The notes: generated by a model not told the origin, from the sequence alone. A DNA stretch of 28,781 nucleotides from an uncultured Rickettsiaceae bacterium (GCA_905479885.1 CAJQOE010000028.1:1-28781); one strand, 5' to 3'. Positions 1-8,456 are shown, numbered from the stretch's first letter. Numbers and translations: made by a program.

Positions 1-43
1 TTATACGTCGTGATAATGTTCTAATGCGAATGATAAAATAGCC

Positions 44-1405
44 CTATTCTTCTTCGGTGCCTTCGTAATTTTTTAAACTACTAACTACCACCCTACTTAG
101 AACTAACAAAGCGATAAGATTTGGTATACACATCAAACCATTAAAAGTATCAGCAAGTTCCCATATCATATCAACTCTGACTGTAGTGCCCACAAATACA
201 CAAATTACTACTGCTGCTCTAAATATCCCCATATATTTGACACCAAATAGATATTTAACGTTAGTGGCAGCAAAGTAATACCAACTAATAATTGTTGAAA
301 ATGCAAAAAACAATAGAATAATTGCTATAAAATACTTACCATTTACACCAAATACGCTACCAAAAGAGGCTTGTGTTAAAGCTATTGAGGTAATCCAATT
401 TTGTGATGGACCTTGCATCATCTCAATATAAAATGATGAAGTTAAAATCACTAACGCAGTTAAAGTTAATATAATGAACGTATCAAAAAATACACTAAAT
501 ACTGCTACTTCTCCTTGTATACATGGATGTTTTACTTGTGCTACTGCGTGCGCATGTGGCGTTGATCCCATTCCTGCTTCATTGGAAAATAAACCACGCG
601 CTACACCATAACGCATTGCTTCACGTATTGTAATGCCTACAACACCACCAGCAACTGAGTCAAATTGAAATGCCAGCTTAAATATAGAAGCAATTGCTGG
701 CAAGATATATTCATAGCGCATAAACATAATAAAAACGCAACCAACTATATAAATCACGGCCATTACCGGGACTATTGTTGCTGAAAAAGATGCAATTCTA
801 GAAATACCTCCTTGAATAACCAGGCCAACCAAAAGCGCAACGAATACACCTATAATCCATGGCTCTGAACCAAACGCCACTTCAAATGCAAAGCCAATTG
901 AATTAGCTTGCACCATGTTACCAATAAAGCCTAATGCAATGATAATGCATACAGCAAACAACACTGCTAATGAGCGACTACCCAAACCTTTATGAATATA
1001 ATAAGCTGGCCCACCAATAATCTCATCACCAACTTTTGTTCTAAATTTTTGTGCTAAGATGCTTTCGGCAAAGATTGTACTCATACCAAAAAATGCACTG
1101 AGCCACATCCAAAAAATTGCTCCTGGTCCCCCAGAAACTATAGCCGTAGCTGCTCCTGCCAAGTTTCCCGTACCAACCTGTGCTGCAATAGCTGTAGTTA
1201 GGGCCTGGAATGAACTAATGCCCCCAGCAGAATCAGTACCATTAGGTTGCTTGTGCATGCTGCCCAAGACATTTCTAATAATCTGTGGAAATAGCCTGAA
1301 TTGAACAGCTTTTAAACGGATTGTATAAAAAATACCCGTGCCCAGCAAAAGAGCCAATAATATATAATCCCAGAGATACTGGTTAATTGTTAAAATAACT
1401 TCCAT
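44..1405 (-). CDS. Alanine/glycine:cation (Na+) symporter, AGCS family
   Basis: A 453-residue multi-pass inner-membrane protein expected to import alanine or glycine with sodium. The family signature is visible: a GGISSFQALTTAIAAQVGTG stretch at about residues 60-80, followed by GNLAGAATA, and the GLFSNEAGMGSTPHAHA segment at about 270-286. Ten or so hydrophobic segments span the whole length, and 453 residues is normal for the family (Pfam Na_Ala_symp). The ATG at 1403-1405 is the only good start. It is the last gene of the minus-strand run here and stands 63 bp from the next gene, so it may have its own promoter. Amino-acid import is typical of intracellular Rickettsiales. The substrate (Ala, Gly or D-Ala) cannot be told from sequence alone. 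Confidence 0.93.
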   Translation of the reverse strand: MEVILTINQYLWDYILLALLLGTGIFYTIRLKAVQFRLFPQIIRNVLGSMHKQPNGTDSAGGISSFQALTTAIAAQVGTGNLAGAATAIVSGGPGAIFWMWLSAFFGMSTIFAESILAQKFRTKVGDEIIGGPAYYIHKGLGSRSLAVLFAVCIIIALGFIGNMVQANSIGFAFEVAFGSEPWIIGVFVALLVGLVIQGGISRIASFSATIVPVMAVIYIVGCVFIMFMRYEYILPAIASIFKLAFQFDSVAGGVVGITIREAMRYGVARGLFSNEAGMGSTPHAHAVAQVKHPCIQGEVAVFSVFFDTFIILTLTALVILTSSFYIEMMQGPSQNWITSIALTQASFGSVFGVNGKYFIAIILLFFAFSTIISWYYFAATNVKYLFGVKYMGIFRAAVVICVFVGTTVRVDMIWELADTFNGLMCIPNLIALLVLSRVVVSSLKNYEGTEEE

Positions 1406-1468
1406 TGATTTAGGTATGAATTATGTAAAAAGTGAAGGAATTATATCAGAAGTTCTATAGAAAATCCA

Positions 1469-2302
1469 TCAATTTGATTTTTGGAATAATGACAGCACAC
1501 TAACCTGACTTACTCCAACTTCTACAAAACGATAACGCCATAATGCTGCTTTATAAGCAATTTCTGGTAAATCAGGCAATGTCGTCCCTTTAAATGCTGC
1601 AATGACCTCGGTCTGATCTGTAGATAAACTATAATATTTACCAAAATTCTTTTTAAATAACTTGATTTCCTGCTCTTTAAATTCACTATTAGCAAATGTA
1701 TTAATCATAATCACCCCATCTTTAACTAGAACTTTTTTTACATTTTGTATAAATTCATCTGTTAAAAATGCAGGAGGAATATAATCTGGGGTAAAAGCAT
1801 CTACAAAAACTATATCATAAACCTCAGACTGTGAATTTTTTACAAACTCATAGCCATCTTGAATAATAATATTATTCGTATCACTTGCATGAAAATCAAA
1901 ATATTTTCTTACTATTTCTACTAAAACTGGATTAATTTCAATAATATCAAGCTGCGCGCGTGGAACTAGTATATTTAATGCTTTTGGCACGGTGGCCCCA
2001 CCAAGACCAATCATTAAGATTTTTCTAGGCTGTTCTTTAATAAACAAACTCCCCAGAAATATTTGTGAATAATGAAAAATACTAGCTTTAGGATTATCTA
2101 ACAACATACAACTTTGCAGAATTCCTGATGGAGGCTCGATAAAGGACATACAGCGCATATTTCCCTGTTCAAAAACCCAAACTGGACCAAATTCATTTTC
2201 TGTATGAGATAATATTTTTAAATCACTTTTCTTTCCAACAAAGACTGATACAGAAATAATGACAGCTGTTATTACTGCGGCTAATAATAATTTTCTTTTC
2301 AT
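1469..2302 (-). CDS. Membrane-anchored spermidine synthase-like methyltransferase-fold protein
   Basis: A 277-residue protein with one N-terminal hydrophobic anchor (residues 3-22 after MKRK) and a Rossmann-type polyamine aminopropyltransferase-like domain. Visible motifs are ILMIGLGGATVPKAL (SAM/dcSAM-binding glycine loop), LDIIEINP (acidic residue at the end of strand 2), and DIVFVDAFTPDYIPPAFLT, which resembles the spermidine synthase active-site region. I chose the ATG at 2300-2302; a TTG five codons upstream (2317) is possible, and neither has a clear Shine-Dalgarno sequence. The family includes true spermidine synthases and many fused or anchored relatives of unknown substrate. With the signal anchor, the domain would lie outside the cytoplasm or at the membrane, which is odd for polyamine synthesis, so enzymatic function is uncertain. 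Confidence 0.75.
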   Translation of the reverse strand: MKRKLLLAAVITAVIISVSVFVGKKSDLKILSHTENEFGPVWVFEQGNMRCMSFIEPPSGILQSCMLLDNPKASIFHYSQIFLGSLFIKEQPRKILMIGLGGATVPKALNILVPRAQLDIIEINPVLVEIVRKYFDFHASDTNNIIIQDGYEFVKNSQSEVYDIVFVDAFTPDYIPPAFLTDEFIQNVKKVLVKDGVIMINTFANSEFKEQEIKLFKKNFGKYYSLSTDQTEVIAAFKGTTLPDLPEIAYKAALWRYRFVEVGVSQVSVLSLFQKSN

Positions 2303-2382
2303 AGTATCACTATTCAATATTAGTAAGAATAATTATATATGGAACAGCAATAAAACCCAAGAAATTACTTAATCAATTCTGA

Positions 2383-3009
2383 TTAATTACTCAACACTAA
2401 TTCTACTTCACCCAAGCTTTTTATATTACTTTGGTTATCTTCTTGTAAAAACCTAATAAATTCGTCTCTGAAGCCCATAAAAGAAGACATTGGTTCTAAG
2501 TATGCGCTATCCAATCCGGAAAAATCAGTTGTTTCTTTTTCAACGGCTTTAAACAAAGATGTAGGTTCTGGCTCTTCGTCATCCAACTCTGGAAGAGCAA
2601 CAACTTCTTTTTTTAGTGTTTTGAAAGAAGGTATGATTTCTAAGTCTTCTTCATCCAATTTCGGAAAAGTAATGAATTTTTCTTTAAATATCCTTAAAGG
2701 AGGTCTAGGTTGTAGATCTTCATGATACACGGGCTTACAAAGAAGCTCTGTTTCTGTTGGTAAGATGTAACGCACAATAGATGCAGAGTCAACAATGCTA
2801 ACAGATGTATCACTTTCGAGAATTGTAATTTGATCTATATATTTTATATACGCCCATCCGCCTTTTCCTAAATCTACTACAAATGATCCGTTATTTAAAT
2901 ACTTACCTTGTGTTTTTAATTTACCAGGATTATCTTTTGGCACCGCATTAATGATAAACAAAAATTGATCGTGGAAATCAATCCATTCCTTAGACACTCG
3001 TACTTTCAT
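2383..3009 (-). CDS. Hypothetical protein with four C-terminal 24-residue repeats
   Basis: A 208-residue protein I do not recognise. The first 100 residues form a mixed beta-rich region without signal peptide or membrane segment. From residue 103 to about 195 the chain is four degenerate repeats of 24 residues with the pattern FK-x-hydrophobic-xx-[FL]-x-x-LD-[DES]-x-x-x-E-P (units at 103-126, 127-150, 151-174 and 175-195). The ATG at 3007-3009 is preceded by a strong purine-rich ribosome binding site (GGGGAG, 5-6 bases upstream), supporting real expression. It lies between the nuo operon end (81 bp) and the spermidine-synthase-like gene. Repeats of this sort often mediate protein binding; a role as a secreted effector is only a guess. 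Confidence 0.7.
   Translation of the reverse strand: MKVRVSKEWIDFHDQFLFIINAVPKDNPGKLKTQGKYLNNGSFVVDLGKGGWAYIKYIDQITILESDTSVSIVDSASIVRYILPTETELLCKPVYHEDLQPRPPLRIFKEKFITFPKLDEEDLEIIPSFKTLKKEVVALPELDDEEPEPTSLFKAVEKETTDFSGLDSAYLEPMSSFMGFRDEFIRFLQEDNQSNIKSLGEVELVLSN
2425..2703 (-). repeat. Four tandem 72-bp coding repeats (24 aa each)
   Basis: Within the hypothetical gene, residues 103-195 align as units starting PPLRIFKEKF, PSFKTLKKEV, SLFKAVEKET and SSFMGFRDEF, each followed by a proline/glycine turn, LD and an acidic run. The protein period is 24 residues without gaps in the first three units; the fourth loses the LD motif. At the DNA level the copies are diverged. Confidence 0.7.
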
Positions 3010-3090
3010 ACTCCCCCTAATTAATTACCTAGATCAAATTATAACATAAGATAATCTATAAAAATAAATTTTTATCAGGTGTGTATAATA

Positions 3091-4356
3091 TTAATTCTTT
3101 GCTGACTTAATGCGATCTACAATTTCACCTCGAAAATGCCTGATTAATCCTTGAATCGGCCAAGCTGCTGCATCTCCAAGTGCGCAGATAGTATGACCTT
3201 CCACTTGTTTGGTAACATCTAATAATTCATCAATTTCTTCAACCTCAGCATTACCTTTAACTAAGCGCATCATAGTACGCCACATCCAACCAGTGCCCTC
3301 GCGGCATGGGGTACATTGCCCACAAGATTCATGCATATAAAATTTGCTCAAACGTGCGATAGCATAGATAATATCAGTAGATTGGTCCATTACGATTAAT
3401 CCGCCCGTACCAAGGCCAGATCCAACGCTACGTAATGAGTCAAAATCCATAGTCACGGTTTCACATACGTCTTTTGGAATCATTGGCACAGATGAACCAC
3501 CAGGTATGATAGCTTTTAAATTATCCCAACCACCGCGAATGCCTCCCGCATGTTTTTCTATTAATTCCCTAAGCGGTATCCCCATTTCTTCTTCGACGTT
3601 ACAAGGATTATTCACATGTCCTGAAATACAAAATAATTTACTACCAGTATTATTCTCCTTTCCAAGTCCAGCAAACCACTCAGCTCCCCGTCTTAAGATC
3701 GTCGGTACAACTGCGATTGACTCAACATTATTAATTGTTGTTGGGCAACCATATAGCCCAGCTCCCGCAGGAAATGGCGGCTTTAAACGTGGCTGTCCCT
3801 TTTTACCTTCCAAGCTTTCAAGTAAAGCTGTTTCTTCTCCGCAAATATATGCACCAGCACCGCGATGTAAATAAATATCAATATCGTAACCAGAGCCACA
3901 AGCATTTTTACCCACTAACTTTGCAGCATATGCTTCATCTATAGCTTTCTGTAGAGCCATAGATTCATTATAAAATTCACCACGAATATATATATAGCAG
4001 CTATGCGCACCAATACCAACACTGGCAAGCACGCAGCCTTCTACTAGTTTGTGCGGGTCATATCGGATAATATCACGATCTTTGCAAGTGCCTGGCTCAG
4101 ATTCATCTGCATTTACCACTAAATAAGATGGCTTAGGATGGTCTTTAGGCATAAAGGACCATTTCATACCGGTGGAAAAGCCAGCTCCTCCGCGTCCTCT
4201 AAGGCCTGAGTTTTTAACTTGTTCAACAATCCAATCACGGCCTTTTGCTATAAAAGCTTTTGTCTGATCCCAATCGCCCCGCTTTTTTGCAGCTTCTAAA
4301 TATGGCGACTCTTTACCATATAAATTTGTAAAAATTTTATCTTTATCCGCGATCAT
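3091..4356 (-). CDS. nuoF: NADH-quinone oxidoreductase subunit F
   Basis: A 421-residue subunit of respiratory complex I. It binds NADH and FMN and the N3 [4Fe-4S] cluster, where electrons from NADH enter the chain on the cytoplasmic side of the inner membrane. Visible are the glycine-rich GLRGRGGAGF motif at 51-60, the NADESEPGTCKDRD segment at 83-95, the ICGEETALLESLEG region at 171-184, and four cluster cysteines C345, C348 and C351 (ESCGQCTPCREG) plus C391. Length is normal for the family. The start ATG at 4354-4356 overlaps the preceding gene by 14 bp, so the two are probably translationally coupled. It is the last nuo gene of this minus-strand operon; nuoG and later genes are not in the window. 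Confidence 0.98.
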   Translation of the reverse strand: MIADKDKIFTNLYGKESPYLEAAKKRGDWDQTKAFIAKGRDWIVEQVKNSGLRGRGGAGFSTGMKWSFMPKDHPKPSYLVVNADESEPGTCKDRDIIRYDPHKLVEGCVLASVGIGAHSCYIYIRGEFYNESMALQKAIDEAYAAKLVGKNACGSGYDIDIYLHRGAGAYICGEETALLESLEGKKGQPRLKPPFPAGAGLYGCPTTINNVESIAVVPTILRRGAEWFAGLGKENNTGSKLFCISGHVNNPCNVEEEMGIPLRELIEKHAGGIRGGWDNLKAIIPGGSSVPMIPKDVCETVTMDFDSLRSVGSGLGTGGLIVMDQSTDIIYAIARLSKFYMHESCGQCTPCREGTGWMWRTMMRLVKGNAEVEEIDELLDVTKQVEGHTICALGDAAAWPIQGLIRHFRGEIVDRIKSAKN

Positions 4357-4987
4357 GTTCTCTATTACCTATCAAAAAATATTCGGGAATTTTTACATCC
4401 ACCACGTTATTAATTCCTGGAATAGCATTAAACACTATATACCATTCCCGATCTTTTATATAAAACTGTATATCTCTTGCCTCTATTTTATCCAATAATT
4501 TTTCCCAGCTACATTTTTTAGGCAAATGACCTTCGGATAAATTCACAAGTTGAGCCATCATATGGTTGCTAAGTAAATTAAAAATATTATCTGGTACTAG
4601 AATATTGCCGTTCTCAGAATTAAAATTTAATACGTCTATTCGCCACAAATCTCCGTCTTTCTTGGTCAACCAACGCACACTAAAAAAATCTTTTGTTGCT
4701 GATTCTGGCATATCAAACGAAACCGAAAAATTATCACGCTCTTTTTGATTGCATATTGCATAAATTTCTACAAAATCATGAATTTCGTCATTTATTTTAC
4801 CGAATAATTCTTCATCACTATGCGATAATTCAGGATACGGCACAACGCCCGAGCACTTGCCAGAGCGAATGGTTTTATCAAAATTCATTTCTTTTTCAAC
4901 TACGAAAAAACTATTACTGATATAATCAGCATTAGCAAATAGTGGTAACAAAAGGCAAGTCAAAAATAGAGTAAATAAATTCTTCAT
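4343..4987 (-). CDS. Secreted protein with a possible DUF3298/RsiV-like fold, inside the nuo operon
   Basis: A 214-residue protein with a clear Sec signal peptide: MKN, then a hydrophobic run, then a FANA-DY cleavage site near residue 20. The mature part has features I associate with the DUF4163/DUF3298 (PdaC/RsiV-like) fold: an N-terminal YPEL motif, a FSVSF-x(9)-FFSVRW beta pair, and LNFNSENGNILVPDNIF, which matches the family's 'FD...G..i.l.dlF' stretch. This assignment is inference. The gene sits between nuoE (7 bp gap) and nuoF (14 bp overlap) on the same strand, so it is co-transcribed with complex I. I recall a hypothetical gene at this site in Rickettsia. A periplasmic protein cannot join the cytoplasmic NuoEF module, so its role is unclear. 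Confidence 0.82.
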   Translation of the reverse strand: MKNLFTLFLTCLLLPLFANADYISNSFFVVEKEMNFDKTIRSGKCSGVVPYPELSHSDEELFGKINDEIHDFVEIYAICNQKERDNFSVSFDMPESATKDFFSVRWLTKKDGDLWRIDVLNFNSENGNILVPDNIFNLLSNHMMAQLVNLSEGHLPKKCSWEKLLDKIEARDIQFYIKDREWYIVFNAIPGINNVVDVKIPEYFLIGNREHDRG

Positions 4988-4994
4988 AATCTTA

Positions 4995-5504
4995 TTAAGC
5001 TTTTTCTTTTTTAAAATTCTCGATAAGTTCTTGTACTTTTTTAGGATCTAAATTTTCATGATAATCATCATTAATTTGTACCACGGGAGCATCAACACAA
5101 GCCCCTAAACACTCTACTTCTGAAATGGTAAATAAACCATCATCTGAAGTTTCACCACATTTTGTCTGTGCGTGTTTTTCGCATGCTTTCATAATATCTT
5201 CAGCACCACGCAGCCAGCATGGCGTTGTTCCACAAACTTGAATATGATATTTTCCTACTGGTTTGAGGTTATACATAGTATAAAAAGTAGCCACTTCATA
5301 AACTCGCATAAAGGGCTCTGCTATATAATTTGCTACATACTCCATAGCAGCTACTGACAACCAGCCTCCATGTTGCCTTTGCGCCAAGTCGAGCAGTGGC
5401 AACATAGCACTCTTTTGGCGATTTTCAGGATACTTGGCTATTATCTCTTCTGCTTCTTTTAAGTTAACTTTGTTGAAAACAAATTCTTCTTTTTGCTTGA
5501 TCAT
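4995..5504 (-). CDS. nuoE: NADH-quinone oxidoreductase subunit E
   Basis: A 169-residue thioredoxin-fold complex I subunit that carries the N1a [2Fe-2S] cluster and partners NuoF. The four ligands are visible: C91 and C96 (CGTTPCWLRG) and C132 and C136 (CLGACVDAP). The upstream helical part with KSAMLPLLDLAQRQHGGWL and VATFYTMYNLKPVGKYHIQVC is typical. Length is within the family range. Its ATG overlaps the stop of nuoD in an ATGA arrangement (4 bp), indicating translational coupling. Confidence 0.97.
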   Translation of the reverse strand: MIKQKEEFVFNKVNLKEAEEIIAKYPENRQKSAMLPLLDLAQRQHGGWLSVAAMEYVANYIAEPFMRVYEVATFYTMYNLKPVGKYHIQVCGTTPCWLRGAEDIMKACEKHAQTKCGETSDDGLFTISEVECLGACVDAPVVQINDDYHENLDPKKVQELIENFKKEKA

Positions 5505-6694
5505 CTATCAACTTCTCCAAATACTATATCAAGGCTTGAGATAACAGATACTACGTCCGCCATTAAATGACCACGTGTCATGAAATCAAGCCCTTGCAAG
5601 TGAGCAAACCCTGGTGCTTTAATTCTACATCTATAGGGTTTATTGCTACCATCTGCATATAAATACACACCAAATTCACCCTTTGGGGCTTCAACCGCAG
5701 CATAGACTTCACCAGCTGGAATGTTATAACCTTCTGTATACAGCTTGAAATGATGTATCATATCTTCCATTGAATCTTTCATGTCTTTACGCTTTGGTGG
5801 TGAAATTTTGGTATCTAATGAGCGCACTTCACCTTTAGGCATTTTGTCTAGACATTGAGCAATAATTCTAACTGATTGATACATTTCTTCAATTCGTACT
5901 AAGTAACGATCATAACAATCTCCGTTTTTACCTACGGGTACATCGAAATCTATTTCCTCATATACTTCATATGGATTACTTTTGCGTAAATCCCACTCTA
6001 TACCAGAGCCTCTAAGCATTGGACCAGAAAATCCCCAATCCATCGCTTGTTTTTGAGTAACCAAGCCAACGCCGACTAGCCTTTGCTTCCATACGCGATT
6101 ATTATTAAGCAAAGTTTCAACGTCAGCTAGTTGTTTTAAAAATTGATTATTAAATACAGCTATATCTTCAAGCAACCCATCAGGTAAATCTGAAGCAACA
6201 CCGCCAGGACGGAAATAATTCGAATGCATGCGTGAGCCTGACACGCGTTCGTAAAATTCCATTATTTTTTCACGCTCTTCGAAAAGCCAGAGTAGAGGTG
6301 TAGTAGCACCAAGATCAACTGCTTGCGTACCAATATTCATTGTATGATTTAAAATTCTAGTTAGCTCAGAAAATAATACACGAATATATTGTGCTCTTTT
6401 AGGCACTTCACATTTTAGTAATTTTTCTACAGACAAAGCAAATGCATGTTCTTGACACATTGGCGAAACATAATCAAGACGATCAAAATATGGGATCGCT
6501 TGTGTATAAGTTTTATGCTCGATCAGTTTTTCTGTTCCTCTATGCAGCAAACCAATATGGGGATCTGCTTTATTAATCACCTCACCATCCATTTCTAGAA
6601 TAAGACGCAGAACACCATGCGCAGCTGGATGCTGTGGACCAAAATTAATAGTGGTGGTTTTGTTCTCTGCGTGGGTTTTATTTGTATCTTCCAT
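5501..6694 (-). CDS. nuoD: NADH-quinone oxidoreductase subunit D
   Basis: A 397-residue 49-kDa-type subunit of complex I that forms part of the quinone-binding pocket at the junction of the peripheral and membrane arms. Signature stretches are NFGPQHPAAHGVLRL at 17-31, HIGLLHRGTEKL (about 46-57), the DYVSPMCQEHAF segment (about 73-84) and the C-terminal FAHLQGLDFMTRGHLMADVVSVISSLDIVFGEVDR. NuoC and NuoD are separate here, as in alphaproteobacteria, not fused as in enterobacteria. It is separated from nuoC by 7 bp and overlaps nuoE by 4 bp. Confidence 0.98.
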   Translation of the reverse strand: MEDTNKTHAENKTTTINFGPQHPAAHGVLRLILEMDGEVINKADPHIGLLHRGTEKLIEHKTYTQAIPYFDRLDYVSPMCQEHAFALSVEKLLKCEVPKRAQYIRVLFSELTRILNHTMNIGTQAVDLGATTPLLWLFEEREKIMEFYERVSGSRMHSNYFRPGGVASDLPDGLLEDIAVFNNQFLKQLADVETLLNNNRVWKQRLVGVGLVTQKQAMDWGFSGPMLRGSGIEWDLRKSNPYEVYEEIDFDVPVGKNGDCYDRYLVRIEEMYQSVRIIAQCLDKMPKGEVRSLDTKISPPKRKDMKDSMEDMIHHFKLYTEGYNIPAGEVYAAVEAPKGEFGVYLYADGSNKPYRCRIKAPGFAHLQGLDFMTRGHLMADVVSVISSLDIVFGEVDR

Positions 6695-6701
6695 AATTTA
6701 T

Positions 6702-7301
6702 TTACTTCTCCGCCTTTTCGTCGCCGGGTAATTTATATTCGCCAGGCCCTTGCCACGGAGAGGTGAAATCAAAATTTCTAAATTCTTGTTCAAGCGATAC
6801 TGGTTCATAAATGACTTTTTCTAACTTCTCGTCATACTTGACCTGTACATGTCCAGTCACTGGAAAATCTTTACGCAGTGGATGTCCTACGAACCCATAA
6901 TCTGTTAGAATTCTGCGCATATCCGGGCAGCCATCAAAAACTATACCAAACATATCAAACGCCTCTCTTTCATACCAACAAGCTGCGCTATATAAGGAGG
7001 CTACGGAAGGAGCTTGATGCTCTTCATCCAATGCTATTTTAAATAATAAACGCTTGTTCAATTTCAAGCTAAGTAAACTATATACAACTTCAAAACGATT
7101 AGCCCTTTCTGGAAAATCAGCTGCAAATAAATCTGTCAATAGAGTAAAACGTAATGTATCGTTCTCTTTTACAAACTTCAATAAAGTCAGTAAGTCCTTG
7201 CTATTTGCACTGTAGGAAGCAGCAAACCCTTCTACCGAAATAGGCGTTATAACTAGCTCATTATTATTTGCAAATTCATCAATAATATGTGAAAATTCCA
7301 T
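6702..7301 (-). CDS. nuoC: NADH-quinone oxidoreductase subunit C
   Basis: A 199-residue 30-kDa-type subunit of complex I, in the peripheral arm next to NuoD and NuoB. The family signature is seen at ACWYEREAFDMFGIVFDGCPDMRRILTDYGFVGHPLRKDFP (split here as ACWYEREAFDMFGI, then DMRRILTDYGF, then GHPLRKDFP), near residues 107-150. Length is normal for the alphaproteobacterial form. Three bases separate it from the nuoB stop, and seven from nuoD. Confidence 0.97.
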   Translation of the reverse strand: MEFSHIIDEFANNNELVITPISVEGFAASYSANSKDLLTLLKFVKENDTLRFTLLTDLFAADFPERANRFEVVYSLLSLKLNKRLLFKIALDEEHQAPSVASLYSAACWYEREAFDMFGIVFDGCPDMRRILTDYGFVGHPLRKDFPVTGHVQVKYDEKLEKVIYEPVSLEQEFRNFDFTSPWQGPGEYKLPGDEKAEK

Positions 7302-7304
7302 ATC

Positions 7305-7895
7305 TTACCCTTTAAACTTGCTAGTTCTACGAATTTTTCTTTGTAGTTGCATTAAACCATAAATTAAAGCCTCTGCTGTTGGTGGGCATCCAGGAACATA
7401 TACATCAACTGGCACTATTCGATCACAACCTCTAACAACAGAATATGAATAATGATAATATCCACCACCATTAGCACAACTACCCATCGAAATAACGTAT
7501 TTAGGTTCTGCCATTTGATCGTACACTCTGCGCATTGCGGGTGCCATTTTATTCGTCAATGTGCCAGCAACTATCATTAAATCTGCTTGACGTGGGCTTG
7601 GACGAAACAAAAACCCAAACCTATCCATATCATACCTGCTAGCTGCTGCTTGCATCATTTCAACTGCACAACAAGCAAGACCAAAACTCATTGGCCATAA
7701 AGAATTTGCTCTAGCCCAACCAATCAAATCATCCACTTTAGCGATTACAAAGCCACGATCAGACATTTCATCTGCCAATAAATCATCTTGTGTCTGTAAT
7801 ATATTTTTATCTACAAGAGATTTATCCTGAGCTTGCAATATTTCTTTTTTACCTGCAAAAAACTTATCCTGCATTTGTGATGTTTCTTTTTTCAT
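7305..7895 (-). CDS. nuoB: NADH-quinone oxidoreductase subunit B with repeat-bearing N-terminal extension
   Basis: A 196-residue complex I subunit that holds the terminal N2 [4Fe-4S] cluster, which passes electrons to quinone. Ligands are C75 and C76 (FGLACCAVEMM), C140 (MGSCANGGGYY) and C170 (VPGCPPTAEAL). The conserved core begins near residue 46 (DRGFVIAKVDDLIGWARANS). Residues 6-44 form three degenerate repeats with a QxQD core (QMQDKFFAG, QAQDKSLVD, QTQDDLLAD) not found in the core of the family. An internal ATG (M44, at 7766) could give a shorter form, but the ATG at 7893-7895 lies just 3 bp after the nuoA stop, the normal spacing in this operon, so I keep the long form. Confidence 0.95.
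   Translation of the reverse strand: MKKETSQMQDKFFAGKKEILQAQDKSLVDKNILQTQDDLLADEMSDRGFVIAKVDDLIGWARANSLWPMSFGLACCAVEMMQAAASRYDMDRFGFLFRPSPRQADLMIVAGTLTNKMAPAMRRVYDQMAEPKYVISMGSCANGGGYYHYSYSVVRGCDRIVPVDVYVPGCPPTAEALIYGLMQLQRKIRRTSKFKG
7761..7880 (-). repeat. Three 13-14-codon repeats in the nuoB N-terminal extension
   Basis: Residues 6-19, 20-32 and 33-45 of NuoB align as [SL]-Q-x-Q-D-x-x-[FL]-x-x-[KD]. The third unit is the least similar at its end. The DNA copies are diverged, so the duplication is not recent. The sequence is not palindromic, which sets it apart from known rickettsial palindromic insertions. Confidence 0.55.
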
Positions 7896-7898
7896 ACT

Positions 7899-8273
7899 TT
7901 ATTCCCAATCAAGAGCACCCTTTTTCCACTCATAAACAAAACCTAGTGTCAGCACTAATAAAAAGACCATCATTGACCAAAAACCTAATTGACCTATGGC
8001 TTTTAGGTTGATTGCCCATGGAATTAAAAATGCCACTTCGAGATCAAAAATAATAAATAAAATTGCAACTAAATAAAAACGAATATCGAATTTACCACGC
8101 GCGTCTCCAAAGGCATCAAAGCCACATTCATAACTAAGCAATTTGTCACGTTGAGGTTTTTCCGTTGCTAAAAACTTGGGCAAAATTGCAACAATAATGG
8201 AGACTATTGTTGCAAGCCCAAAGAAGACTGCAATTGGTAAATATTCAGCCAATAAACTTGTATGTGCTAGCAT
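7899..8273 (-). CDS. nuoA: NADH-quinone oxidoreductase subunit A
   Basis: A 124-residue small membrane subunit of complex I with three transmembrane helices (about residues 10-32, 65-85 and 92-114). The conserved loop KLLSYECGFDAFGDARGKFDIRF between helices 1 and 2 carries the family's cysteine (in YECGFD). Length is typical. It is the first gene of the minus-strand nuo operon; the operon promoter should lie in the 258-bp gap to flgB, but I could not pick out a convincing box pair on this strand. Confidence 0.97.
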   Translation of the reverse strand: MLAHTSLLAEYLPIAVFFGLATIVSIIVAILPKFLATEKPQRDKLLSYECGFDAFGDARGKFDIRFYLVAILFIIFDLEVAFLIPWAINLKAIGQLGFWSMMVFLLVLTLGFVYEWKKGALDWE

Positions 8274-8456
8274 TGTTAACTTTATAATTTTTTTAGCATC
8301 TATCTCTTTAATTAGCTACACTAAAAACCCACCTTTATCAATTGCAAAATTTCTTTTAAAGAACAAACATTAAAAATTAGATAGCTTTTATGACAAAAAT
8401 AAAGAACTGATAGCTAGTTATTGCAATTAATTCTGTAATAAAATACTAAAAAATAC

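Noticed and set aside
1..43. Possible gene fragment at the left edge
   Set aside because: Too short to support any call; short open frames are expected by chance in 43 bases.
1059..1304. Plus-strand open frame of 81 codons
   Set aside because: It lies wholly antisense within the symporter gene, whose protein motifs are clear; composition is that of a shadow frame.
3506..3944. Two plus-strand open frames across nuoF
   Set aside because: Antisense shadows of the highly conserved nuoF gene with no recognisable protein features.
8274..8400. Promoter for the nuo operon on the minus strand
   Set aside because: TTGATA occurs but no acceptable -10 box lies at 16-18 bp; I prefer not to call it.
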